Origin: Actinomycetes bacterium
GTDB lineage: Bacteria > Actinomycetota > Acidimicrobiia > Acidimicrobiales > RAAP-2
Reading direction: 5' to 3'
Assembly (NCBI GenBank): GCA_021791145.1
Contig: JAJYXE010000013.1
Span: 1 to 64,000, forward strand
DNA length: 64,000 nt
Part shown: one piece after another, positions 47,185-56,455 of the stretch
How positions within the stretch are numbered: the first letter of the stretch is position 1
Layout: every line of letters starts with the position of its first letter
Program-made: the position numbers and the translations under genes
Notes under the pieces: generated by a model
What the model was told of the DNA's origin: nothing
What the model saw: only the letters and a program-made list of their open reading frames with translations
The model's database searches: none

Positions 47185-48138
47185 ATGGACATGCGCTCGG
47201 TCGGCCGCTCGGGTCTGCAGGTGTCGCTGCTGGGTCTCGGTGCGAACAACTTCGGCTCTCGCATCGACGAGGAGGCGTCACGCTCGGTGGTGGAGGCGTG
47301 CCTGGACGTCGGGGTCACGCTCTTCGACACGGCCAACTCCTACGGCGGGGGACTGTCGGAGGAATTCCTGGGCCGAGCGCTCCGCGGCCATCGGGACGAG
47401 GTCGTGATCGCCACCAAGTTCAGCTCGCGCGTCGGTGACGGCCCCTACGACGCGGGCGCGTCGCGCAAGCACCTGCTCGCCGCCTGCGACGCGAGCTTGA
47501 GGCGGCTGGGGACGGACTACATCGACCTCTACTACCAGCACTGGCCCGATCCGAAGACTCCGGTGGAGGAGACCCTCGAGACCCTCGACAGCCTCGTCGG
47601 CGCGGGGAAGGTCCGCTACGGCGCGAGCTCGAACTTCGCGGGGTGGCAGATCGTCGAGGCGGAGCACGTCGCGAGGGCGCGCGGCACGACGCGGTTCGTC
47701 GCGAGCCAGTCGGAGTGGAGCCTGCTCCAGCGCGGGATCGAGCAGGAGGTGGTGCCGGCGTGCGCCGCCTACGGCGTCGCGGTGGTGCCCTACTTCCCGC
47801 TGGCGTCGGGACTCCTCACCGGCAAGTACGAGCGGGGGAAGCCCCCGCCGCAAGGGACGCGTCTCGCGTCCTCTCCCCGCTTCGCCGAGGTCGCGAACGA
47901 TCGGGCCTTCGACACCGTGGACCGGCTGGCGGCGATCGCCGAGAAGAACGGCCGCACCCTCCTCGAGCTCGCGATCGGCTGGCTGGCGGCGCAGCCGACC
48001 GTCCCGAGTGTCCTCACCGGCGCGACGAGGCCCGAGCAGGTCCGAGCGAACGCCGCCGCCGCCGAGTGCGTGCTGAGCGCCGAGGAGCTCGACGCGGTCT
48101 CCGAGGCGACGGCGCGCCCGGACACGACGGCGCGCTGA
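47185..48138 (+). CDS. Aldo/keto reductase
   Basis: The protein has 317 residues. An NADPH-dependent TIM-barrel oxidoreductase. The tetrad is visible: Asp and Tyr in LFDTANSYGGG, Lys in VVIATKFSSRV, His in DLYYQHWPD. The cofactor end is FPLASGLLTGKYERGKPPP and TGATRPEQVRANA. The MDMRSVGRSGLQVSLLGLGA start and LGRALRGHRDE place it near the YhdN/Tas-like group. It reduces aldehydes or ketones; the substrate is unknown. The next gene follows after 22 bases. Confidence 0.92.
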   Translation: MDMRSVGRSGLQVSLLGLGANNFGSRIDEEASRSVVEACLDVGVTLFDTANSYGGGLSEEFLGRALRGHRDEVVIATKFSSRVGDGPYDAGASRKHLLAACDASLRRLGTDYIDLYYQHWPDPKTPVEETLETLDSLVGAGKVRYGASSNFAGWQIVEAEHVARARGTTRFVASQSEWSLLQRGIEQEVVPACAAYGVAVVPYFPLASGLLTGKYERGKPPPQGTRLASSPRFAEVANDRAFDTVDRLAAIAEKNGRTLLELAIGWLAAQPTVPSVLTGATRPEQVRANAAAAECVLSAEELDAVSEATARPDTTAR

Positions 48139-48160
48139 GCGCGTTGCAGCCTCTCTCGCC

Positions 48161-49264
48161 GTGCCCGTGCAGGCGCGAGCCGTGAGCGCGGCCTGGGGCA
48201 CCGGCCGGCCCCCGGTCGTCGTGCTCGTCTTTCCCGCGGCGCTGACGCCGCTGCTCGCAGAGTCCATCCGTGCGCAAGCGGCGTCGGCGGGGATCTCCAT
48301 GGACCTTCGGTCCCTCGACTCGTCCGACGTCCCTTCCGCTCGTCCGGCGGGCGCCGCCCGCAAGGGAGGGTCGATGGCGAGCCGCCGGGGCCACGAGCTT
48401 CTGCTCGACGACGAGCAGCGGGCGACGCTCGCCGAAGCCGACGTGCTCGTCGGGTTCCAGCTCCCCAGCGGCATCGAGCGGCTCGCCCCCCGGGCGCGCT
48501 TCGTGCAGTCCACGTCGGCGGGCGTGGGACGGCTCGTCGCCACGCTGCGAGGAACGTCGATCCGGCTCGCGTCCGCGGCCGGGCTCTCGGGCGACAAGGT
48601 GGCAGAGTTCGCGATGGCTCGCCTCCTTACGGTCTGGAGCGGTGCACGGACGCTCGACTCGCTCCAGCGCGCGCGCCGGTGGGCCCCAGAGGAGGTGGAC
48701 ACCTCGCAGATCGCGGGAAGGACGGTGCTCGTGGCCGGCACCGGCGGCATCGGTCAGGCGTTCGCCCGGCGCGCCACGGCGTTCGACCTGCGCTGCGTCG
48801 GGGTGCGGCGCCGGCCCGAGCTCGGGACGCCGGCGGGCTTCGAGCGCGTCGTCGGGCCCGACCAGTGGCGCGCGGAGCTGCCCGGAGCCGACGCCGTCGT
48901 GCTCGCGCTGCCCGCGACCGACCGGACCGCGCGGCTCGTGGGCGCCGTCGAGCTCGCTGCGATGAAGCGCGGTGCGGTGCTGTGCAACGTGGCGCGCGGC
49001 GCGCTCGTCGACGAGGAGGCGCTGGTCGCTGCGCTCACCTCGGGGCACCTCGGCGCAGCAGTCCTCGACGTGACGGCGAGGGAGCCCTTGAGCCGGCGCA
49101 GCCCGCTGTGGCGCGCGCCCAACGTCTATCTGTCGCCCCACGTGGCCAACGACTGGCGACCCGAGTACCTCTACGCCGTCGCGCGGCTCGTCGTGGAGAA
49201 CGTCGCACGGGAGCTGCGCGGCGAGCAGCTCGTCAATCTGGTCGACCTCGCCGAAGGGTACTGA
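48161..49264 (+). CDS. D-isomer-specific 2-hydroxyacid dehydrogenase family protein
   Basis: The protein has 367 residues from GTG 48161. The NAD-binding motif is VLVAGTGGIGQAFARRATAF; catalytic Arg lies in NVARGALVDEEAL, Glu in TAREPLSRRSPL, and His in YLSPHVANDWR. It reduces 2-keto acids or oxidises D-2-hydroxy acids. The N-terminal substrate domain is somewhat diverged, so the acid is not predictable. It probably shares a transcript with the aldo/keto reductase. Confidence 0.88.
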   Translation: MPVQARAVSAAWGTGRPPVVVLVFPAALTPLLAESIRAQAASAGISMDLRSLDSSDVPSARPAGAARKGGSMASRRGHELLLDDEQRATLAEADVLVGFQLPSGIERLAPRARFVQSTSAGVGRLVATLRGTSIRLASAAGLSGDKVAEFAMARLLTVWSGARTLDSLQRARRWAPEEVDTSQIAGRTVLVAGTGGIGQAFARRATAFDLRCVGVRRRPELGTPAGFERVVGPDQWRAELPGADAVVLALPATDRTARLVGAVELAAMKRGAVLCNVARGALVDEEALVAALTSGHLGAAVLDVTAREPLSRRSPLWRAPNVYLSPHVANDWRPEYLYAVARLVVENVARELRGEQLVNLVDLAEGY

Positions 49265-49303
49265 GGCTCACCGGTCGCCTCACCTCGCTCGAGCGCGCGC
49301 CCG

Positions 49304-50821
49304 TCAGGAGTCGTAGCCGAGGCCGAGCCGGTCGAGCAGCCGGAGCCAGGCGTTGCGGCGGCCGCCGTTGTGGTCGGCTCGGGCGAGGGAGAGCCGGGTC
49401 GCCTGGACGACGAGCCAGGCGAAGGGCTCGGGCGGGAACGGCGTGGGCTTGGTCCGCACCATCTCGAGCTCGGTGAGCTCGGTCCGGTGCCCTGACAGGA
49501 GGTCGAGCATCACCCGTGCGCCGAACCGGCTCGCACCGACGCCGAGGCCCGTGTAGCCGGCCGCGTACGCGACGCGGCCGCGCGCGGCGGTGCCGAAGAA
49601 CGCGAAGAACCTCCCGCACGTGTCGATCGCCCCGCCCCATCGATGCGTGAAGCCGACGTCGGAGAGCTGGGGGAAGGTCTCGTAGAAGTGGCTTCCCAGG
49701 GTGCGGAACGTGGCGAAGCGCTGGTCGTAGGCGGGTCGGACCTTGCGGCCGAAGTGGTAGATCGCGTCCCAACCTCCCCACAGGATTCTGTTGTCCTCGG
49801 TCAGCCGGTAGTAGTGGAAGCGGTTGCCGGCGTCGGAGATCCCCTGGCGATGGCGCCAGCCGATGCGCGCGAGCTGCGCGTCGGTGAGCGGCTCGGTCAC
49901 GAGGACGTGGTCGTACACCGGGACGATGCGCAGGCGCACGCGGAGCAGCAGCGGATCGAACGCGTTGGTGGCGAGCGCGACCCGGTCGGCGAGGACGCGC
50001 CCCGAGGGCGTCTCGAGCTCGAGCCCGCGCCGGAGCAGGCCGCCGATCGCGTGCTTGCCCCCCGTCGCGCCCCCACCGCCCGTCGCGCCCCCACCGCCCG
50101 TCGCGCCCCCGCCTCCCGACGCGCGCCCGCCCCCCGTCGTCCCCCGCGACATCCCGAGCACGGGGGTGTGCTCGAAGATGCGCACGCCCGCCTCCAGGCA
50201 GGCCGCGCGGATGCCCCACGCGAGGCGGGCGGGGTTGACCATCGCGCAGCTCTCGCGGTCCCACACGCCGCCGAGGTACGTCGGGGATGCGACCTCGTCG
50301 AGGAGGGCGTCGCGCTCGAGCCAGCCCGGCGGCGGGCCGTCCTCGCCGCGGAGCTCCTCGAGCTGCCAGGGCTGCGTGGCGACGGTGAGGGTCCCCGAGC
50401 GCTCCCAGCCGCAGTCGACGCGGTGCTCGGTCACGAATTGCTCGATCGCCTGCAGGTTCTCCATCCCGAGCTTCTCGAGGTGCTCCGCGCTGTCGGGGAA
50501 GTGGGCGCGGCCGTTGGCGGGCCCGTGGGTGAGGCTCGCCTCGCAGAATCCTCCGTTGCGGCCCGTTGCCGCCCACGCCGCCTGCTGGGACTCGAGCACC
50601 ACCACGTCGATCCCGGGGTCCGCCTGCTTGGCGCAGAACGCGGTCCACAACCCGGTGAAGCCGGCGCCCACGACCGCGAGGTCGGCGTGGACCGGTCCGG
50701 CGAGCGGGAGCTGGGGGGCGGGTGCGGTCGGGTCGTCGAGCCAGAAGCTGACCGGCTTTGCCCCTGCGATCCTCTCCTCGAGAACCTTCGTTGATCCCCT
50801 CGGCAGCGCGCGCACGGTCAC
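49304..50821 (-). CDS. FAD-dependent oxidoreductase, DAO family (PuuB/glycine oxidase-like)
   Basis: The protein has 505 residues from GTG 50821. The N-terminus is KPVSFWLDDPTAPAPQLPLA, then ADLAVVGAGFTGLWTAFCAK and the FAD-ribose Glu in VVVLESQQAAWAATGRNGGF. The layout is that of gamma-glutamylputrescine oxidase-like enzymes: an acidic WLD start, RNGGFCEAS, then WGGWDAIYHFG, and VAYAAGYTGLGVGASRFGA. It probably oxidises an amine or amino acid. An odd insertion near residues 225-250 (GGGGAT repeated three times, from an 18-bp unit at 50061-50114) lies in an internal loop. It converges with the 2-hydroxyacid dehydrogenase and diverges from the Rieske gene. Confidence 0.88.
   Translation of the reverse strand: MTVRALPRGSTKVLEERIAGAKPVSFWLDDPTAPAPQLPLAGPVHADLAVVGAGFTGLWTAFCAKQADPGIDVVVLESQQAAWAATGRNGGFCEASLTHGPANGRAHFPDSAEHLEKLGMENLQAIEQFVTEHRVDCGWERSGTLTVATQPWQLEELRGEDGPPPGWLERDALLDEVASPTYLGGVWDRESCAMVNPARLAWGIRAACLEAGVRIFEHTPVLGMSRGTTGGGRASGGGGATGGGGATGGGGATGGKHAIGGLLRRGLELETPSGRVLADRVALATNAFDPLLLRVRLRIVPVYDHVLVTEPLTDAQLARIGWRHRQGISDAGNRFHYYRLTEDNRILWGGWDAIYHFGRKVRPAYDQRFATFRTLGSHFYETFPQLSDVGFTHRWGGAIDTCGRFFAFFGTAARGRVAYAAGYTGLGVGASRFGARVMLDLLSGHRTELTELEMVRTKPTPFPPEPFAWLVVQATRLSLARADHNGGRRNAWLRLLDRLGLGYDS
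50061..50114. repeat. 18-bp tandem repeat in the FAD oxidoreductase gene, three copies
   Basis: CCCGTCGCGCCCCCACCG repeated at 50061, 50079 and (with one change) 50097, coding GGGGAT units. Confidence 0.9.
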
Positions 50822-50845
50822 CGACGCTAGCTCCGGGCCCGGCGG

Positions 50846-50915
50846 GGCATGGACGGGCGGGGCATGGACGGGCGGGCATGGACGGGCGGGCATGGACGGG
50901 CGGGGCATGGACGGG
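50846..50915. repeat. 13-16 bp tandem repeat, five copies, in a divergent promoter region
   Basis: GGCATGGACGGGCGG-type units with slightly variable length from 50846 to 50915, between the FAD oxidoreductase and Rieske oxygenase starts. It begins only 25 bases from the oxidoreductase GTG, so it is in its leader or promoter. Confidence 0.9.
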
Positions 50916-51031
50916 TCGAGAGCCCCTCGAGCCGCATGACCGGCTGGTGCGGCGGACGGAGATGGGCCGTCGGACCCGACGTGGCACGGTTGGTGCGCGG
51001 GTGGTGCCTTCTCACGTAACCTCGCCGCACT

Positions 51032-52219
51032 GTGCGCGCACCGCTGGAGCTCACCAATACGCACCCTGCGCTGCGGTACTGCTGGCACCCCGTCGCCCGC
51101 TCGTCCGACGTCGGGGACCGTCCCCTCCGCGTCGTCCTGCTCGGAGAGCCCTGGGTCCTCGTCCGCCTCCCCGCCCGCGCCGACCCGGCCTCCGCCGACG
51201 GCGACGGCCCTGGCGGCCGGCTGGTCGCCTTCTTCGACCGCTGCCCCCACCGGCTGGCCCCGCTCTCGATCGGCACGGTTGTGGAGCACGCCCCCGAGGG
51301 TGTCCCGGTGCTCCAGTGCGCCTACCACGGCTGGTGCTTTGCTGCGGAGGGGCGCTGCATCGAGATCCCCGCGCTCGGGCCCGGGTGCGCCCACATCCCG
51401 CCCAGGGCGCGCCTGCGCGCGGCCGCCGGCGTCGCCCAACGTCACGGCATGGTGTTCCTCCGTCCGACAGCGCCTCCAGGGAGGGCCCCGGACGCCGAAG
51501 AGGCCCGCGCCCCCGACCTCCTCGGGCTCGCGGAGCTGCCCGACGTCGCAGAGGCGTACGACCCGGCCTTCATGGCTGGGGACCTGCCGGTGATCCGCGC
51601 GCACGCGTCGGCCGGGATGCTCGCCGACAACTTCTTGGACATGGCCCACTTCCCGTTCGTCCACGCCGCCACGTTCGGCGCCGGGGAACCGGTGGTGGCA
51701 CCGATGAGCATCGAGCGCGACACGTCGGACACCAAGGGCCGCTGGTCGTTCACCGCAGTGAGCGAGCACCCGTTCCTCAACCGGGAGGACCCGGGCGTCG
51801 CCGCCGGCATCCGACCGCTCGAGCAGCGTCGGCGCGTCACCTACCGCGTGCACGCGCCCTTCCACCTCGTGCTTCGCCTCGACTTCCTCGACTCGGGCGG
51901 CACCAACGTCATCGGCTTCTTCCTCCAGCCCGAGCACAACGACACCTGCCGCATCTTCTCGACGATCTGGCGCGACGACATCGGCCACGATCCGTCCCGC
52001 ATGGCGGCGGCGGTCGACTTCGAGGTGAAGGTGATCGAGGAGGACCTCGCGATCCAGGAGTCCTACGACGTGGGGTACTTGCCGCTCGATCCGACCGTCG
52101 AGGTGCACACCCGCGCTGACCGCACGACGCTCGAGCTGCGCCGGATGCTCGGGGACCTCGTGAGGGCTGCGTCGGCGCACGACGAGCAGGCGCGGCAGAC
52201 CACGCCCGGTGCGCCGTGA
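51032..52219 (+). CDS. Rieske non-haem iron oxygenase (aromatic-ring-hydroxylating type)
   Basis: The protein has 395 residues from GTG 51032. The Rieske [2Fe-2S] ligands are Cys71, His73 (CPHRLAPLSIG), Cys96 and His99 (CAYHGWCF). The mononuclear iron site is His206 and His211 with Asp203 (DNFLDMAHFPFVHAATF). The oxygenase hydroxylates or O/N-demethylates an organic substrate with electrons from a reductase, which is not encoded nearby. The VanA/CAO-like order suggests demethylase or sterol/pheophorbide-like activity, but the substrate is not decidable. The stop overlaps the upp start (GTGA, 52216-52219). Confidence 0.9.
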   Translation: MRAPLELTNTHPALRYCWHPVARSSDVGDRPLRVVLLGEPWVLVRLPARADPASADGDGPGGRLVAFFDRCPHRLAPLSIGTVVEHAPEGVPVLQCAYHGWCFAAEGRCIEIPALGPGCAHIPPRARLRAAAGVAQRHGMVFLRPTAPPGRAPDAEEARAPDLLGLAELPDVAEAYDPAFMAGDLPVIRAHASAGMLADNFLDMAHFPFVHAATFGAGEPVVAPMSIERDTSDTKGRWSFTAVSEHPFLNREDPGVAAGIRPLEQRRRVTYRVHAPFHLVLRLDFLDSGGTNVIGFFLQPEHNDTCRIFSTIWRDDIGHDPSRMAAAVDFEVKVIEEDLAIQESYDVGYLPLDPTVEVHTRADRTTLELRRMLGDLVRAASAHDEQARQTTPGAP

Positions 52220-52848
52220 CCGCCGGCGTCCTCGTCGTCGAGCACCCCTTGGTGCAGCACCGCCTGGTCGCCTTGCGCGACGAGAGGACCGAGAGCGCGG
52301 AGTTCCGCAAGCTCGTCCACGACATCTCGACGTTCGTCGCTTACGAGGCGCTCCAGGACCTCGCGACGGGCCGGGTGCGCGTCCGGACGCCGGTGGGCGA
52401 GGCCGAGTGCACGAAGATCACCGAGACCGTGCTGCTCGTGCCAATCCTGCGCGCGGGGCTCGGGATGGTGCCGGCGGTCCAAGAGCTCCTTCCCTACAGC
52501 GAGGTCGCGCACGTGGGGCTCCGGCGCGACGAGGTCACTCTCCGCTCCGATGTCTATCTCGACCGCGTGCCGCGTGACCTCACCGGCCGCCGGGTCGTGG
52601 TCTGCGACCCGATGCTCGCGACGGGCGGCTCGCTCACCCAGGTGTGCGACCTGGTCATCTCGCGCGGCGCCTCTCATGTGCAGGCCTTGTGCGTGGTCGC
52701 CTCGGTGCCCGGCATCGAGCGGTTCCGCGCGGCGCACCCCGAGCTGCCGGTCGCCTGCGCCGTGATCGATCCCGAGCTCGACGAGCGCGGCTTCATCGTC
52801 CCGGGCCTCGGCGACGCCGGCGACCGGCTCTTCGGCCCGCCCGCGTGA
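52216..52848 (+). CDS. upp: Uracil phosphoribosyltransferase
   Basis: The protein has 210 residues. It salvages uracil to UMP with PRPP. The start VEHPLVQHRLVALRDERTES is family-typical, the PRPP loop is VVVCDPMLATGGSL, and the uracil-binding end is ACAVIDPELDERGFIVPGLG. The overlap with the Rieske gene suggests one transcript, an unusual partner for upp. Confidence 0.95.
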   Translation: MTAGVLVVEHPLVQHRLVALRDERTESAEFRKLVHDISTFVAYEALQDLATGRVRVRTPVGEAECTKITETVLLVPILRAGLGMVPAVQELLPYSEVAHVGLRRDEVTLRSDVYLDRVPRDLTGRRVVVCDPMLATGGSLTQVCDLVISRGASHVQALCVVASVPGIERFRAAHPELPVACAVIDPELDERGFIVPGLGDAGDRLFGPPA

Positions 52849-52900
52849 GGCGCGTGAGCTGAGAGCAAGCCTGGCGGCCCGCGCGACGCCCAGGTGACCC

Positions 52901-52932
52901 TAAAATGCTGGAAACCGGCAGCTCCTGCCGGT
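52901..52932 (+). promoter_or_regulatory. -10-like box followed by a short hairpin
   Basis: TAAAAT (52901-52906) is a near-consensus -10 element, though no good -35 is placed before it. Eight bases on, ACCGGCAG (52914-52921), loop CTC, CTGCCGGT (52925-52932) forms a perfect stem. It may be the promoter plus operator or leader of the next gene, or the end of upp. Confidence 0.35.
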
Positions 52933-52954
52933 CCAGAAAAGACGCGGTGACGCG

Positions 52955-53563
52955 ATGACCAGACGAGCGCTCGCCACGATGGGCTTGCTGGCTGCAACGG
53001 TGGCCCTGGCTGCTGCGCTCTCCGTCACCTTGGCTCCCGGCCACCCGCGGCAGCAACTGGCCGCCCGCCACGCCAGGCTCCTTCCGGTCGTGCACCCCAA
53101 CAGCTCGCCGACGGCCAAGGCCTCGGCACAGCGCAGCTCGCCGCCTCCGCCGCAGTCCACGCCGCCGATTCGGACACTGCCGTGGACACAGCTCACCGGG
53201 TACGCACCGCCTCCCTACGTCCCCGAGGCGGCGGTCCAGGCGGTTGCCCTGAAGGCAGCTGACGCGATGGGTGGAGGGCGCATCATCCGGACGGAGCTCG
53301 AGACCCTGACAGCCGCAGGACATGCGATCGGGGACACGGTGAGCCCGTCCAACGTCTCACGGGCTCGCATGGTCTGGCTCTTGTGGATCGTCGGGACCTG
53401 GCAGGGCGGCTGCCTCACTACTGACTGCCCTGCCCAGCCCGACACCCTCTACTACGCCATGTTCGACGCCAAGACGGGGACGAGCTTCGGGTACGGCACG
53501 GGCTTTCACATGCCTGGAGCGCCGGCGGTTCGAAAAGGCGTGCATCTGGGCAACTCCACCTGA
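52955..53563 (+). CDS. Secreted protein of unknown function
   Basis: The protein has 202 residues. Signal sequence MTRRALATMGLLAATVALAA, then a Pro/Ser-rich linker to residue 75, then a small domain with VPEAAVQAVALKAADAMGGG and a Cys pair (GGCLTTDC). I do not recognise the family. It stands alone between upp and the glucosaminidase. Confidence 0.6.
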   Translation: MTRRALATMGLLAATVALAAALSVTLAPGHPRQQLAARHARLLPVVHPNSSPTAKASAQRSSPPPPQSTPPIRTLPWTQLTGYAPPPYVPEAAVQAVALKAADAMGGGRIIRTELETLTAAGHAIGDTVSPSNVSRARMVWLLWIVGTWQGGCLTTDCPAQPDTLYYAMFDAKTGTSFGYGTGFHMPGAPAVRKGVHLGNST

Positions 53564-53773
53564 TCGCCGGCGCCTGACCACGAGCCCGCCGTGGCGGCGC
53601 CGTGGCGGCGTCGTTGCGCCGCCGAGGCTCTGCTCCGCCCGCTCCGCCCCGCCCCGCCCCGCTCTGCCCACTCTGACCGCTCCGCTCCGCCCGCTCCGCG
53701 GGGCCGGGTGCGCGCCGGCGTCGCTACAGGTAGGGTTCCTTCCTGTTCGAGATTGTGCCCAGAGAGGAGCGCG
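53564..53773. other. Leader region of the glucosaminidase gene
   Basis: 210 bases with CGTGGCGGCG and CTCCGCCCGCTC repeats (53588-53700) and no convincing gene. The promoter of the hydrolase gene is expected here; none is clear. Confidence 0.3.
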
Positions 53774-56428
53774 ATGCGTACCCCGATCGTCCCGATGGCC
53801 TCGATCGAGCCGATGACCGCGCCCGCCGGTGCGGGGGGATGGGCGCCGGTCCCCGGTTGGCAGGTCGCAAGCACGGCGGACGCCGGCGTCGAAGGCGAGC
53901 TCGTGTCCCTCCCCGGCTACGACGCATCTTCGTGGCTGCACGCGCCGGCGCGTTCGACGGTTCTCGCGGCATTGGTGGCGAACGGGGAGGCAGCACCCGA
54001 CGACGTCTTCTTCTCCACGGTGATGCGCGACCGCTTCGACCCGGCACGGTTCGCGGTCCCCTGGTGGTTCCGTGCGGCGTTCAGGCTCTCGGGCCCCGCG
54101 CGCACGTACGTGCAGGTGCGTGGGGTGATTCCCCGCGCGGACCTCTGGGTGAACGGCCGCCGGGTCCTCGACGCAGGCGCGCTCGCCGGCGCGTACCGCG
54201 TCGAGACGGTGGACGTGACCGAGCACGTGTCGCCCGGCCTGAACGCGCTCGCGCTGCTGGTCTATCCGGGTGATCCCATGCAGGACCTCTCGATCGGTTG
54301 GATCGACTGGGCGCCGCCTCCGCCAGACCACAACATGGGACCCTGGCGCGACGTGCTCGTCGGTCGCAGCGGCCCGGTCAGGCTCGGTCCCCCTCACGTC
54401 ACGACGACGTTCGACCCGGAAGCAGGGACCCGCCGCGCGCACCTGCGCGTCCGCGCGGAGCTGCACAACCGCTCGGGGTCGCCCCAGCGGGTCCTGATCT
54501 CCGGGCGCGTCGCCCGGGAGGACCTGTCGATCGGCTTCACGACCGAGGTGGACGTCGAGGCCGGCGCGACGGCGCTCGTCGACGTGCGCGGCGACCGCCT
54601 CGTCATCGACGACCCTCGCCTTTGGTGGCCGATCGGCGAAGGGGAGCAGGACCTGTACGCGCTCGCGCTCGATGCTTCTGCCGAGGGGATCGTGAGCGAC
54701 CACACCGAGACGGTCTTCGGGATCCGCACGGTGACGAGCGACCTGCGGCCCGGCGGCGGGCGCCAGTTCGAGGTGAATGGGAGGCCGGTGCAGATCCTCG
54801 CGGGGGGGTGGTCGCCCGACCTCCTCTTGCGCCACGACGGCCGGCGTCTCGCCTCGCAGATCGAGCTCTGCGCCCACCTCGGCCTGAACGCGATCCGCCC
54901 GGAGGGCAAGCTCGAGAACCCCGAGTTCTACGAGCTGTGCGACGCTGCGGGGATCATGACCCTTCCTGGATGGGAGTGCTGTACCAAGTGGGAGGCGGCG
55001 GCCGGCACCGGGGGGACCCCTTGGGACGATCACGACCTGGACGTTGCCGAGCGTTCGATGGCCTCGGAAGCCGAGCTCCTTCGCTGCCATCCGTCAGTCG
55101 TGGGCTTTTTGATCGGCAGCGACTTCGCGCCTCCCGAGCCGGTCGCCGAGCGCTACGTGGCGGCGCTCGAGGAGAGGTGGTGGGACCTCCCCGTCGTCGC
55201 GTCGGCGACGGAGCAGGGGACGGACGCCAGCGGGCCGTCGGGCATGAAGATGACCGGGCCCTACGACTGGGTGCCGCCGGTCTATTGGTACTCGCGCGAT
55301 CCGCAGCGAGGCGGCGCGGTGGGCTTCAACTCCGAGACGAGCGCCGGCCACGTGCTGCCGCGTCTCGAGGGGCTGCGCCGGATGCTCTCACAAGGGGAGC
55401 TCGAGCGGCTGTGGCAGCATCCCGAGCACTCTCAGTACCACTCGGGGCCGCCGTCGGTCTTCGCAGATCTGAGGGTGTTCGCACGCGCGCTCGCCGAGCG
55501 GTACGGGCCGCCGGAGAGCCTCGCCGACTTCGTCGGGAAGGCGCAGCTCGCGGGGTACGAGGCGGCCCGTGCGCAGTTCGAGGCGTTCACGAGCCGCGCC
55601 TTGGAGGACGAGCCCGCGACCGGTGTCGTCTACTGGATGCTGAACCCGCCGTGGCCGAGCCTCAACTGGCAGCTCTTCGACTACGACCTCGACACGCCGG
55701 GCGCCTACTGGGGTGCGCACAAGGCGCTCGAGCGGCTGCACGTGTCGTACGCGTACGACACGAAGACGGTGCAGGTGCTCAACCGGACCCGAGCGCGCGT
55801 CGGCCCGTCGAGCGTGATCGTCCGCCACTGGGCGGTCGAGGGGGACCTGCTGGCAGAGGACCGGCACGAGTTGGCCGCGGTCGACCCGGGCCGACCGCTC
55901 GAGGTCGCGCCCGTCTCGGTCCCCGCGGGCGTCCGCGGGCCGTGGTTCCTCGAGCTCGAGCTCTACGAGGACGCAGCCCGGAGGAGCCGGAACGTGTACT
56001 GGCTCTCTGCGACTGAGGACGTCGTCGACCCCGGTGGACTCGACTGGTACACGGTCGGGCTGTCCCAGTACTCGGACCTTCGGGCCGTCGGTCTTCTGGG
56101 CACCCGCGAGGCGCGGCGCCCGCGTGTGCTCGGCACGGCCCGCGCCACGAGGTCCGGCGCAGACCTTCTCGTTGAGGTGGACCTCGCGCACGTGGACGGC
56201 TCGGCGCCCCCGGCACTGCACCTCCACGCATCGCTCATGCGATCGGGGGAGCGGGTGGCGCCGGTCCTTTGGGACGACAACGACATCACGCTCTTTCGCG
56301 GGCAGACGGCCGTTCAGAAGGGGAGGGTCGCGACCGCCGGCGTCGAGGACCGCCAGGGGCTCGCAGTTGTGATCGAGGGGTTCAACCTGCACCGGCCGCT
56401 GCTGTGCCCCCTCGCGGTTGCCTGCTGA
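53774..56428 (+). CDS. Exo-beta-D-glucosaminidase, GH2 (CsxA-like)
   Basis: The protein has 884 residues. ATG 53774 follows AGAGGAG. It would remove GlcN residues from chitosan oligomers (EC 3.2.1.165). The GH2 order is seen: sugar-binding domain (VPWWFRAAFRLSGPARTYVQ, GVIPRADLWVNGRRV), immunoglobulin-like domains, then the barrel (FEVNGRPVQILAGGWSPDLL). CsxA-specific marks are FLIGSDFAPPEP with the acid/base Asp450, MTGPYDWVPPVYWY, and the nucleophile Glu521 in GFNSETSAGH. In the known enzyme these are Asp469 and Glu541, at nearly the same spacing. No signal peptide is evident, so it may act on imported oligomers in the cytoplasm, in keeping with the importer genes alongside. Confidence 0.85.
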   Translation: MRTPIVPMASIEPMTAPAGAGGWAPVPGWQVASTADAGVEGELVSLPGYDASSWLHAPARSTVLAALVANGEAAPDDVFFSTVMRDRFDPARFAVPWWFRAAFRLSGPARTYVQVRGVIPRADLWVNGRRVLDAGALAGAYRVETVDVTEHVSPGLNALALLVYPGDPMQDLSIGWIDWAPPPPDHNMGPWRDVLVGRSGPVRLGPPHVTTTFDPEAGTRRAHLRVRAELHNRSGSPQRVLISGRVAREDLSIGFTTEVDVEAGATALVDVRGDRLVIDDPRLWWPIGEGEQDLYALALDASAEGIVSDHTETVFGIRTVTSDLRPGGGRQFEVNGRPVQILAGGWSPDLLLRHDGRRLASQIELCAHLGLNAIRPEGKLENPEFYELCDAAGIMTLPGWECCTKWEAAAGTGGTPWDDHDLDVAERSMASEAELLRCHPSVVGFLIGSDFAPPEPVAERYVAALEERWWDLPVVASATEQGTDASGPSGMKMTGPYDWVPPVYWYSRDPQRGGAVGFNSETSAGHVLPRLEGLRRMLSQGELERLWQHPEHSQYHSGPPSVFADLRVFARALAERYGPPESLADFVGKAQLAGYEAARAQFEAFTSRALEDEPATGVVYWMLNPPWPSLNWQLFDYDLDTPGAYWGAHKALERLHVSYAYDTKTVQVLNRTRARVGPSSVIVRHWAVEGDLLAEDRHELAAVDPGRPLEVAPVSVPAGVRGPWFLELELYEDAARRSRNVYWLSATEDVVDPGGLDWYTVGLSQYSDLRAVGLLGTREARRPRVLGTARATRSGADLLVEVDLAHVDGSAPPALHLHASLMRSGERVAPVLWDDNDITLFRGQTAVQKGRVATAGVEDRQGLAVVIEGFNLHRPLLCPLAVAC

Positions 56429-56455
56429 CCCGGGGCGGGACCTGCTGAGCGGCGT

